Assembly: GCA_026745465.1 (NCBI GenBank)
Contig: JACYXH010000273.1
Span: forward strand, 1,024,046 to 1,088,045
Source of the DNA: Lota lota
Taxonomy: Eukaryota > Chordata > Actinopteri > Gadiformes > Lotidae
Length of the DNA stretch: 64,000 nt
Direction: 5' to 3'
Part shown: one piece after another, positions 44,335-57,294 of the stretch
Layout of the letters: each line of letters starts with the position of its first letter
How positions within the stretch are numbered: the first letter of the stretch is position 1
Translations under genes and position numbers: made by a program
Notes under the pieces: model-generated
Databases searched by the model: none
Seen by the model: the letters and a program-made list of their open reading frames with translations, nothing else
Told to the model about the DNA's origin: nothing

Positions 44335-44632
44335 ACTACTCCCCTTCTTTCCAAATTTTATAAAATATAAAATGATATCCAACGCATGTTTGGATAGCTG
44401 GTTAAACGTATTGAATGACAGAAACATGAGCATGCATGGTTTTATTAGTGTAATAGCGATAGTATATTACACATATTGTTACAGGTGGATATGCAGAACA
44501 TAAAGCATTGATTAACCACAGGAGTTACACATTTTATAAGCAGAATATTTGTGGTGTATATATTTCAGTTAATATTTGAGAGGTCCATTGGTAATCGTTG
44601 TGATGGAAACTATACTGAACCAAAGTGGATCT
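43549..44632 (-). promoter_or_regulatory. C4-1 upstream region and C4-2 3' flank
   Basis: Only 1.08 kb separates the C4-1 start codon from the C4-2 stop codon, so the C4-1 promoter and the C4-2 3' UTR share this stretch. An inverted CCAAT box (gattgg, 43904-43909) and an E-box-like catgtg near 43940 are conserved in the equivalent region upstream of C4-2 (60112-60117). A poly-C run at 44303-44332 separates the promoter side from the 3' side. Transcription start not determined. Confidence 0.4.
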
Positions 44633-47600
44633 TTACAATCTACAGTCATTCAAGTCATTTGCAAAGTCATCATAAGATTTACAACTCAGTTTAAATCTCC
44701 TCGATGTATTGCACTTCTGTGCATCAGGAACCAGCTCTACCCAAGTGTTGGACTCCAACAGGTACTGCATTCTAGAGAGAGAGAGAAAGAGAGAGTCAAC
44801 ATATCTACGTATAAATCTTAGATTTGTATTTTCATTGACATCGCTTACTTTCCCTTGGAGTCGGTTGTGGAGCCGTCTTTGCCCATGATGAGGTACTGCT
44901 GGCCCAACTCCAGCTCTTCTCTGCACTGAAGTCTGTTAGCAAACACTCTGTTGCTGCTCTCTTGTACTCTGATGTCCTTAGCTGCATGAAACAGGACGTA
45001 CACTCATTGTAACAAAGTAAAAGCCCTCCACATGAGCGTAGTCACACATTTGTATTTGTCTCGAGTGCTGTGGATCTCTTCTTTTTTATGACTTACTTGA
45101 TTTTAGGACCCTCAGTACATTTGTGTTGTAAAGCCGGAAGTTACTCTTGAATGAGACACTGAGAACTTCCACCACGAATCCTGAAAGCAAACCATGGACA
45201 AATAAGCCACACAGCAGATGGTACCCTTATCGTTGGTTCAGGTGATGTTATATGATCACCGTTGCAAAACACAATGATTTTAGATTAGGAGTTGCAGTGA
45301 AATGATTAAATGTTGTTGTAAGTCCATCCACTATAGATAACTAGTACAGATGTGTGTAATGCGATGCTTTAAAAGACAACACCGGTCTAGGTGATCAAAC
45401 CATGTAGCCGTCTCTCCCGCCTTCACTAAAACTCTAATTACCAATATCCTTTGTCAAAAGGATTTCTTTTGACAAATTCTGCCAAGGATCATTTAGCGTG
45501 CGCACGCCTGCTGCAATGTTATAGCAGAACTTCTGGGGGGAGATGGCACTGAGCCTAGGCTGGAACCATGTAGACACGCTCCACAGAAGAAAACTCCTTG
45601 GCGTGGATCAAGCTTCCAGAAGGGGGTTTTAAGCTTGTCTTTTGAGCTTGTCTGCCATCAGACTTTAGATATCAATCTGACATCTGATTTGGGTTAGTGT
45701 GACAGGGTAAGCGTTAGAGGGTTAGTGTGACAAGGTTGGTGTGAGAGGGTTAGTGTGACAGGATTGGTGTGAGAGGATTGGTGTGACAGGGTTAATGTGA
45801 CAGGGTTAGTGTAAGGATTGGCAGGATGAGGGTGACAGGGTTAGTGAGACAGGGATAGTGTGAGAGGGTTAGTGTGACAGGATGAGGGTGACAGGGTTAG
45901 TGTGACAGGGTTAGTGAGACAGGGTTAGTGTGAGGATGAGGGTGACAGGCTTAGTGTGAGAGGGTTACGTCCTCACTGTAATCCACCACAGGGTGGAAGC
46001 AGGCGTGCTGTATCCGGCTCCCTTTCTTCATGTTTGTTTTAAACAGGTTCTTAACTTCATGGCAGGGTCCTGATAGAATAACGCAATGTTAGCAAAGTAG
46101 CAACAAAGCTAAGCGACATTTGAGGAAGTTGTCTGCCAATGGGTTGAGAACAAAGACCTACTTTCTGCACATTGGCACACATCGTCAGAACACAGTTTGG
46201 ACACCTCTGTGCTTCTCTTAGGGGCAGAGTAAAATATAGTGCACTTTTTCTCTGCAACGAAAGCAAAGAGTATAAATCAGCCTCATCCAGCCGGATCTCA
46301 GGGAACGAATGACGAAAAGAGTGGATGAAAGGGTTGTTGAAAGGATAGTAGTTACTTGGTTCATAGTAATCGTAGAATGATGCTTGAGCGGGCTGCAGGA
46401 CGCTGATGGGTACGGTTTGTTTAGCTTCAAACGTTATACATTGGCTCTCATCCTTGAACTGGAGTGAAAGACGTGTGTGTATACAGAATCAGAAAGAACA
46501 TTAGCATGTTGTATCGAATGTCACCAGATGTCCATTGCGAGTATGCAGTACCTCGTTAAAGTACAGGATGACTCTTCCATAAGAGATTTCATAATGTGAG
46601 ATGTATTGCTCAGGGGGACTTTTAAGCTGTTGAAGAAACAGGGCACATTAAGTACATTTACCAACACATAACGAAGCCATGCTTATAATCGTCTGATAAT
46701 GAGGCTTACTTACACTGTCCAGATGCTCTGTATTAGCCTCAAAGCCACTAAGGAGGGTGATGTCTGCAATAGCCATACCAGTTAGATTGCTGTTCAGGCT
46801 GTAACACACAAACAGATAAATATCAACACTGGGCTCAGGCTATAACAGGTGGAAACAAATGGAGATAGAGAGGGTGATCTACACTGAGCTTCCCATTTGT
46901 TTTATAAACCCAATAAACGTGTGTAATGTTAAGTGAACTGAATGTTTAAAAAAGTAAACTGAACTTATTGTGTGTAAAGTGAACTGAACTGAATGTGTGT
47001 AAAGTGAACTGAAATAAATGTGCGTAAAGCGAACTGAACTGAATGTGTGTAAAGTGAACTGAAATAAATGTGTGTAAAGCGAGCTGAACTGAATGTGTGT
47101 AAAATGAAGTGAATGTGTTTAAAGCGAACTGAATTGAATGAATGTAAAGCGAACTGAACTGAATGTGTGTAAAGTGAACTGAATGTGTGTACAGTAAACT
47201 GAACCGCCTGAACGCCATCCAGGTTGACTGGACTCGGACTAACCTTACACAGACATTGTACAACATTGTGTTTTCTGAAGCTGAGTTGTCATCGATTTCT
47301 CTTCTGCGTCGTGACAGTGTTTCGTGCAGGGCGATTTCTTCGTTGTAATCGTAGTTTTCATTAAAGTACTGGTAGTTGTTCAGAATCTTAGCTGTTGAAA
47401 GAACGGTTGGCACTGTTTCTATTTCTTTACACTATGTTTGAAGTATCTTTTGAACTGGTGTTAACATATAACAAACTCACAGGTGTACTGAACTTTCCCC
47501 TCCAGAGTAACGTTAATGTTCAGTAATGTACATGTTTCCTTGGGCTCCATCAAATGGAAGTACTTCATGACCTAAACAGATAGACTGCTGAGTTTCTATT

Positions 47601-50600
47601 CATTCTGTTTTGACATTTGACAAACATTGAGCAGAAAATAATCTAACCATCACCCTTACTTTCATCTTGATGTTTCCTGTTCCTTTCAGTTTTACCTCGA
47701 TCTGATTTCCTATCATGGACTAAGAGGACAAACATTAAAAAGATTAGCAGGGTTAGCAGTTCTACTGGCGCGGACCTGGGGTGTCCATAATGCAGTACAG
47801 TACCTTCAGCTCTACTATAACTTTGTCTGACGGATCTTTTAAGAACAACTCCTCCTTGTCAGATCGTCCCGTTACAGAGAATTCTGCCTCGACCGTACTG
47901 AACGGCTCAGGGGGCTTCTTCACGTCGTACTCCGCCAAGGCCTCCAGAGCCACGATAGTATCCTGGACACAAGAAAGTACTTCAATATGGCTCGTAGTTG
48001 TACTTGAATATAGCTCGTAGTTGTACTTGAATATAGCTCGTAGTTGTACTTGAATATAGCTCGTAGTTGTACTTGAATATAACTCGTAGTTGTCCTTAAA
48101 TATAGCTCGTAGTTGTACTTGAATATAGCTCGTAGTTGTACTTGAATATAGCTCGTAGTTGTACTTGAATATAGCTCGTAGTTGTCCTTAAATATAGCTC
48201 GTAAATGTACTTAACTATAGCTCGTAGTTGTACTTGAATATAGCTTGTAGTTGCACTTGAATATAGCTCGTAAATGTACTTAAACATAGCTCGTAGTTGT
48301 ACTTGAATGTGGCTTGTAGTTGTACTTGAATATAGCTCGTAGTTGTACTTGAATATAGCTCGTAGTTGTACTTGAATATAGCTCGTAGTTGTACTTGAAT
48401 ATAGCTCGTAGTTGTCCTTAAATATAGCTCGTAGTTGTACTTGAATATAGCTCGTAGTTGTACTTGAATATAGCTCGTAGTTGTACTTGAATATAGCTCG
48501 TAGTTGTACTTGAATATAGCTTGTAGTTGCACTTGAATATAGCTTGTAAATGTACTTAAATATAGCTCGTAGTTGTACTTGAATGTGGCTTGTAGTAGTA
48601 CTTGAAAATAGGTCGTAGTTGTACTTGAATATAGTTCGTAGTTGTACTTGAATATAGTTCGTAGTTGTACTTGAATATAGCTAGTAGTTGTCCTTGATTA
48701 TAGCTAGTAGTTGTACTTGAATATAGCTCGTAGTTTACCTTGAATATAGCTCGTAGTTGTACTTGAATATAGCTCGTAGCTGTACTTGAATATAGCTCGT
48801 AGATGTACTTTAATATAGCTCATAGTTGTACTTGAATATAGCTTGTAGTTGCACTTGAATATAGCTCGTAAATGTACTTAAATATAGCTTGTAGTTGTAC
48901 TTGAATGTGGCTTGTAGTTGTACTTGAATATGGCTTGTAGTTGCACTTGAATATAGCTCGTAGTTGTACTTGAATGTGGCTTGTAGTTGCACTTGAATAT
49001 AGCTCGTAGTTGTACTTTAATATAGCTCATAGTTGTACTTAAACTATGAACATTAGCGCCTTCCATTTCACATGAAGGAATCAGGTCACCTGCGTTGACA
49101 GGAACCCCCCGCCGTAGTTTTCCTGCGCGACCAGCCAACAGGAGGCGCTGTCGGCCCATAGGAAGTCTTGGTGCGCTACTGCCGTCAGCAGGGCGTAGGC
49201 TGTCGTTTCCACGGTGATAGCATCCTTCTGAGAGGGGCTTTTTGGATCGGCTTTCCAGACCCGGCAGCCGTTGTCCTCTGAGGAGTAAAAAAAAGTAAAC
49301 AAACACGCACACTGAGGAATGTTTCAGTGTGACCACAATGTTCGTGTGTTGTTGGACCAGCATTGTGTTGTTGGACCAGCATTGTGTTGTTGGACCGACA
49401 TTGTGTTGTTGGACCGACCTAATGTAGCCAGGGCTTGGAGCTGTTTCCAGGCTGGTTTAGCTCCCTCTTTATCTGGCAGACAGACGGCCAGGCAGTAGGC
49501 TGTGATGGCGACAGCATAAGGACTTTCTAGCTCTTCCATGTGTGAGAGGAGGTACCTTGTTGATCTGGTGATTGTGGCCTCCTAAGGACAAATACAAAAA
49601 TAAATTCAGAAAGTATTTTACATGGATAAAGTACAGTAAAAATACATCATACCAGAAAGCTATTGCTACTAGCACCCCTATGGGTCACTTAAGTAACTGC
49701 ATGTAAATGCAATATGCAAATATAAAAACAAGTGTGTGTGTGTGGGGGAGGTGGGGGCGGTCGGGAGGAAACAGCAGCAGAAGAGAGTTTGACGATATGT
49801 CTATAGATATCTATATGTATTTATATAAAGCTATATATACAGATAGATGTAGCTCACCACATCACTCTTCATCCTATGTTCGACAAATGGGATGGAGTGT
49901 TGCAGCGCCACGGCTATAAAAGCAGTCATGGACATGTCCTTCCCAGCGCCTCTGATACCACCCTGCAGTGGAGAGACACGTCTCGGGTTAGGAGAAGCAC
50001 ACCTTCAACCAACCATGTGTGAGTTGTCTCCTGAAACCAGCGTACCTGCAACGTGCCGTCCCTCACAGGATGTGGGTCGGAGAATGACCCGTCCAGTTTC
50101 TGCACAGACAGCAAGAAACGGACTGAATTGCTGATGTCCTGATTGACCACCTCCCTGCCCACGTGACCCCGCTGGCCCTCCCCTCCGGCCATCTGGCGCT
50201 CCGCCAACAATGACAGCACTTTCACAACAAAAGCGGTGAGCCTGGTGTCAAAATAAAAGAAACAAGATTAACGCAAGTGCTGCTATTTAGCATTAGGCCA
50301 CCTTGGAAGATATTTGAAACAATTATGTATATATATATATATATAGCCGAGGTAGCGTTCAGTCTCCTCCGGTGAGCCCTCTGCTCAGAGCCCCTTCTAA
50401 TAACCCTGGCTTTACTCTGCCCTTGATAGTGCATACAGACGCGTCAGAGGTGGGCCTTGGAGCGGTGCTATCGCAGGTCCAGGCTGGAGAGGAGCACCCG
50501 GTAACTTATGTAAGCCAGAAACTCCTCGCCCACGAGAGGAATTACTCCACCGTCGAAAAAGAGGCCCTGGCCATTAAGTGGGCCCTGGACAAGCTCCGAT

Positions 50601-53600
50601 ACTACCTCCTGGGGCGGGAGTTCACTCTCGTCACCGACCACGCGCTCCTCAAGTGGACGGCCACCGCCAAAGACACGAACGCGAGGGTGACAAGGTGGTT
50701 CCTGGCCCTTCAGGACAACAGGTTCCAGGTGGACCACCGACCGGGGCGAGAACACGCCAATGTTGACGCCCTGTCCCGCCGCGATGCCTGTCTCTGGGTG
50801 GTCAGTGGCAGCCCGCCACTGGTAGAAGGGGTTTACCGCCGCTCTCGCCGAGATCGCACACCTGAACCAATAAGCGCTGAGTGGGGCACTCAACGCTATA
50901 AGGAACACCTGCGAGAGAAGAGGGGGAGGCGAAACAGACGCGGGACTCAGCCGACGTATGTCAGCCGACGATTTCCTTCTGGAAATATATCGTTTTTTTC
51001 CAGAAGGGAGAACGTCGCCTGAGTCTGGCAGATACGGAGCCACGTCGAGAGGGACGACTCGCGGACTGAATACGTTTCTCTTCTTTTTCCCGGCCACCAT
51101 CACTACCCGGAGGTTTCTCCGTGGCGACGGAGCCACAACACCTTTTTGTTTTCGCTTGGGCGTGGCCCAACGTTTTCTTTGCCTTATTTCTTTTTAATAA
51201 AACAGCCGATACGGCTAAATTAGAACAATAGTTTGTATTCACTGGGGGGGAAGGCGGGCCACTCAGGGAGCCGGGGTGCCACAATGTATATAGAGTTAAA
51301 ATGCCTACCAATGACTGGATGGGGTTGTCTTCCATAGTCCATAAGATCCATCATCTTTTCTGTATTCTAAAATCTTCATCAAACCTGGACAAAATATAAT
51401 ATTTTACATATTTGTGTACTGGGCGCACTCAGGCTTGACTTTCGTCTCTTTGTTGACAACTGTTAAACCTCATGACATCATCATGACTAGCACGCTGAAT
51501 ATCCAACGGTAAGCAGAAATGGGAGGAGTGATGTGTTTCAAACATGCTGACCTTTATCAGTGCCCTGGAGAGCCTGATCCCTGGTCCCCGCCGGCAGCTG
51601 CACCCACTGCTGGCTCAGGTCCAGGTAGCGCAGAGCTAGGACTGTAGGGGCCATCTTCTTCATGGTCTGCTCTGCACAGCCACTAGGCAGCTTCAGAAGA
51701 CCAGCGACCCCTTCGGCAGACAGAAGGACTCTTGCACTTGACTCGCCAAACCCCGACCCTGGGAATAGGACTCAGCTGTTACTCACTGTAATAAATGACT
51801 ATTATAATATAATAATATTACTACAACACGAGTGGGTTCAAAACACACCTTCCATCTTAATAAATAGATTGGAGGCTGATCCAGGGACCGTCTCGGTTGG
51901 TAGATTTCCATCAATGTTGAAAGAAGTCCTTCCTGAGCAGGCAACAGTACATTCATAGGTTGATCCGAAATTAAAACATCATTGATTAAAAGTTTGAAAG
52001 TGAAAAGTCTCACCTTTCAAATTATGTTTATAAGTATGCTCATTTGTCTTTTCTTCTCCTTCTGTCTACAAACAACATAAAAAATGGAGGGAAAGTAATT
52101 GAATCTTTGCCATTAAAAGTTGAAACTGCAAAGTAAACTCTCAATTGGTTAATTGTCATCTAGTGAAGGTAGCCAGGGATCTGAAAGAAAACCTTTCTCA
52201 TACTCTTTCACCCAGACTATCAGTTCCATACCCTCTGCCCCCCATGAGAGACAACACAGACTACGTTGCACATATTTAACTATTTGTATGTCTGGCGTTT
52301 TCATATCATATTCCATAGCAGTACTTTTTGCAAAATGAAAACGATTTCAGCAGTGACATATTAATATCATTAAATCCATCTACTTACCCAAACGTTCAGA
52401 CTCTTTTCAATGGCGTCGATTTCCCGCCCTTTCTCGATATCATAAAGGCGTATTTTGAAAGGTAAAGCGCCACTCTTCATGGGGACTGTTGTGAAGGTCA
52501 CCTGCTTAGAGGATTTAGCCTCCACGCTGATGTTAACGAAGGCTACATGCGTGGATGAGCCGGGGGAACAAAGCCCGGGCGTCTGCTCCATGTGAACTGC
52601 CAGCTGTAACAACAGACCAGGGCCAATTTAATGGAGTGGCTAGTGCAGTGGCTAGTGGCTAGTAGTTAGTGGCGAGAGCTAGAGCAGTGGTAGACCACAG
52701 GCAGTACTGTGAAGTGGATTGTGGCTAATGGCTAGGGCAGTGGTAGACCACAGTCAGTATTGTGAAGTGGCTAGTGACTTGTGGCTAGTTCAGTGGTAGA
52801 CCACAGGCAGTGTTATGAAGCGGCTAGTGACTTGTGGCTAGGGCAGTGGTAGACCACAGGCAGTGTTATGAAGTGGCTAGTGACTTGTGGCTAGTTCAGT
52901 GGTAGACCACAGGCAGTGTTATGAGGTTGCTAGTGACTTGTGGCTAGGGCAGTGGTAGACCACAGAAAGGGTTAGGAAGTTGCTAGTGACTTGTGGCTAG
53001 TTCAGTGGTAGACCACAGGCAGTGTTATGAAGTTGCTAGTGACTTGTGGCTAGGGCAGTGGTAGACCACAGAAAGTGTTAGGAAGTTGCTAGTGACTTGG
53101 GGCTAGTGCAGTGGTAGATCACAGGCAGTGTTATGAAGTGGCTAGTGCAGTGGTAGACCACAGGCAGTGTTATGAAGTGGCTTGTGGCTAGTGGCTAGTG
53201 CAGTGGTTCCCAACCTCTTCTCACACAATGCCTCCCTGAGAAGCTCGACTGAGTTTGTGGCCCACAACCACAACATACCACAAATGATTCAAGCCAAACT
53301 GTGCATTCTCAGGGGTCTGGCTCGGGCTATTAACATAGCCCGCCTGTATCCACTCATTCCCATCTTTCAGAAGTGCATTTTCCAAGGTTTTTAAATACCA
53401 TAAAATTGTATTTAACATGTGCCAGAACATATCGATATTGTAATTAAGCTTCAATTGTGACAATGGTTTGGCAGCCCACTTGCCGCTCCATCAATGACCA
53501 GTAGTCCGTTGAGACCTACAGGTTGACACCAACAGGTTGAGACCTATACCAGACCTACAGGTTGAGACTCACACCAGACCTTCAGGTTGGACCTAAACCA

Positions 53601-55629
53601 GACCTACAGGTTTAGACCTACAGGTTGAGACCTACACAAAACCTTCACAAGACTCACAGGTTGAGACCTACATGCTGAGCCCTTCCTGTCTGACCTGTAG
53701 GTCCAACCTACAGGATGAGATCTACCTGTCAGTCCTGCAAGTCATGACCTACAGGCTGAGACCTACAGGTTGGGACTAACCCCACAACCTCCCTGTAGAC
53801 CCTGAAGCAAGGTGCCTAACCCTTTACCTGTTCATTAATGAGCCTTTGGTTAAAGGCAGTGAAGGCCTAAATAGTGGATAGAACCACTGAGATGTTTAGG
53901 AGCCCAACAATCATCCAGATCTTTACCTGTACAGCATCAATCCCGTAGTTGTAGATGACGGCCACAACGGACATTTGTTCGTATCTCCTGACCGAGTAGG
54001 GCAGTCTCACAGACACGAAAACATTCTTACAGCTTGTTAGCTTGATTGGCTCAACTACACAGAATCCTGCATGAGATAACAAGACAAAAGTTCATCATGG
54101 CACACCGGCTTGTATTTGAAAGTGTGACTGGGGAGTAAGAAAGTCAGTGTTACCGTGAGTTGGAGATAGAATGACTGCCTGAATTTCCCAAGTGGTAATG
54201 GAATCCGGTAGAGATAAAGAGTAGCTAAAAATATTTGTTTTTGTCAATATGTTTTTTTTCAGAAATGTCTGTAATTGCTCATACATCAATAAAACTGATT
54301 TTAAAACATCTAAAATATATTTATTACCTGTCGGTGATGTCGGTGACATCGAAAAATGTGAATGCAAAACTTGGTGCAAAATTTCGGCGCAAATATTTGG
54401 CCGTGTTGCTAATGAAATATTCCTCAATATCCAGTAGACTGATAGCTAAAGACAGAGGGAACAATATTACATCAATCAATCAATAAATCAATAACAAATG
54501 TTGAATTCCGATTTTGTTGATATGACTGCTTTCGACCATGCTTACTTCTTCCAAATCCGTTATCCTCTGCTGTGCTCTTTCGAAGAGCCTCCCCCCGAAG
54601 ACAACATTTAAAGAAGATCTCGGCACATTGAGAATCTGCGTTCATCACAGACACCCTCTTCTTTCGTTCCTCACATGAACGTCTCATGGGGATGGACGAG
54701 AAGCCCTGATCACAACACTGCTGGAGCTCTGCACTCAGATTCCCCTCTGCAGACAAGAGGTCCGCTCACAGGATTGTTGCTGTTTCTTTATTTACCGACT
54801 GATTTACACGTTTGATATGATATCCTATTATATATTTTGCCTAGTGAATGTAGTGTTTGCCTTACTCATATCCAGCAGCTCAAGTTGGAGGTCCAAGGAA
54901 CGTCTTGGGCGCCGTTTCACTTGGGATTCACACCTGAACCCTAGAGGAAGTTCAGAAGAAGGACGCCCTTATTAGGTCATTTGAGGTGAAATGGGATATG
55001 CACTTTGAGGAAGAATAAAGAGATATTCCAAAAGATCACTTTGTATTCTCTTGGTCCAAGAGAGATGAGATACACACTAGATAGTTACACGTGTGCCTTA
55101 CAGGATAAACAGGCTAGCGGCCCCATTTTTGAAATAATGATGACTATTATTGTATTAGATATATCATATTTTATTAAGACTGCATCATGCTTTCCATACC
55201 ATTTGTTTTGGTTGATTGCGAAGCTGAAGACACAAAAGACAAGCCAGCCTCGGTGAAGATGGAGTCCTGGTCGGGCCCTCCTCCGTACGAACAGCCCAGG
55301 TCATATGACTCCATTGCAGAAAACACCTGGAAGTTCAATCAACCCAGCTTTATTTATAAAGCTCTTTTCACACAAAACAGCAATACAAAGTGGTTAACAA
55401 GGAGCAACCGGAAACTAGTTTAAGATAACAGTAGAACCAAATCGGAATAACGGCTATTCTTTTAGATTTATCCAACATTTCACACCACAAGATTAGAAGA
55501 AAGCTATATTAAATGTTTTAAGATTTTGTTTAGAAAAATGTATGTGTAGGAGAGAGAGGGTGAGTGTGTGTGTGTGTGTGTAGGAGAGGGTGTGTGTGTG
55601 TGTGTGTGTAGGAGAGAGAGGGTGCGTGT

Positions 55630-55661
<32 letters not shown>

Positions 55662-55747
55662 AGGAGAGAGAGGGTGTGTCTGTGTGTTTGTGTGTGTGTG
55701 TATGTAGGAGAGAGAGGGTGTGTGTGTGTGTGTGTAGGAGAGAGAGG

Positions 55748-55778
<31 letters not shown>

Positions 55779-55973
55779 TAGGAGAGAGAGGGTGAGTGTG
55801 TGTGTGTGTGTGTGTGTGTAGGAGAGAGAGGGTGTGTCTGTGTGTTTGTGTGTGTGTGTAGGAGAGAGAGGGTGTGTCTGTGTGTGTGTGAGTGTGTGTG
55901 TGTAGGAGAGAGAGGGTGAGTGTGTGTCTGTGTGTGTGTGTGTGTGTGCGTGTGTGTGTAGGAGAGAGAGGGT

Positions 55974-56041
<68 letters not shown>

Positions 56042-57251
56042 GAGAGAGAGGGTGTGTGAGTGTGTGTGTGAGTGGATGTAACCTGCTTGGCTGTCAGTTT
56101 GTTGTGTCTGTCGAGAGCGTACATCGCCTGATCCACGACCACCAGCGCCACCCTGGCTTTACCTTCCACTTCCACGTGGAGTTTGGTGGTTTCTCCGGGC
56201 TGGACCAGGGTTTTGGTGGGATATACCTGCAGTTCAACACCACTTTCAATCAGCATTTAGTTCGGCATATTGTGTGTTATAACATAGTTTCTATAAGGTT
56301 CAATACACAAATGCGCTTACTTTGACCTTCTTCTCACACTCATCGACGACATCAACCCATACGGAGTCAGAAACGATGACGTCATGCTGGTTGTAGTAGT
56401 AGCAAATAAGACGTAACGAGGGCATCATTTGGGCTGTTATCCTTATGGGCTTGCGGCCGAATTGACCCACTGTCACCACACCTTCATGCACCAGCACCCC
56501 ATGACTCAAGACCTGCAACACACTTCTTATTTACCTTAAGTTCATTTGAACCCTCATTCAGTTGGAATGTTGACGACGGTAATGATGATGACGGTGATGA
56601 CTCACCAGGTAGTACAGCAAACTATCTTGGGGACGACCGTTGATGATTTGGAAAGTGACGTCAAGGTCTTGGCCAACATTGAACTTTTTCTTTGGAACGC
56701 TGATGTACAGGTAGTGTTGATTCGACGAGGACATGCGCTTCAAAACCTTCTCCTGCTCCGTGGTGTCAGCTTTGACCTATTCCAAATAAAAAATAAATAC
56801 AAAACTGCATTGGTGGGATATACGATTAATCTGCATGAATTGTTTTGAACTGATGATATTGTTGAAAACGATAACTAGTAACTCTTACATTAACAGTAAT
56901 TTCTGCAAGAGGAGCAGTTGGAAAATTGAAAATGTGAAACGCTGCCCCCTCCTGGTTGGTGACCACTTCTACGGCGTTCCCCTGGACATTGAGTTCTACT
57001 TTGACCTCATCTGCTGCAGAACCATCCGGTAGACGCAGAAGCACCTTACAACGAAAGGTCAAAGGTTATCTATTAATCATACTAATACTAGCCTAATACT
57101 CATACTACTACTAATAATAATGGATATAATATAATGACAATCATACTAATACAAATATTAAGAAATAATATTAATTATTTTATTTATTTATAAATTTATA
57201 AATTAATAAATAAATAAATAAATTAATTAATTAATTAATTAATTAATTAAT

Positions 57252-57294
<43 letters not shown>

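Noticed and set aside
50468-51136. Minus-strand 222-residue frame opposite the gypsy RNase H
   Set aside because: Shadow of the real plus-strand RNase H frame. It shows no motif of its own.
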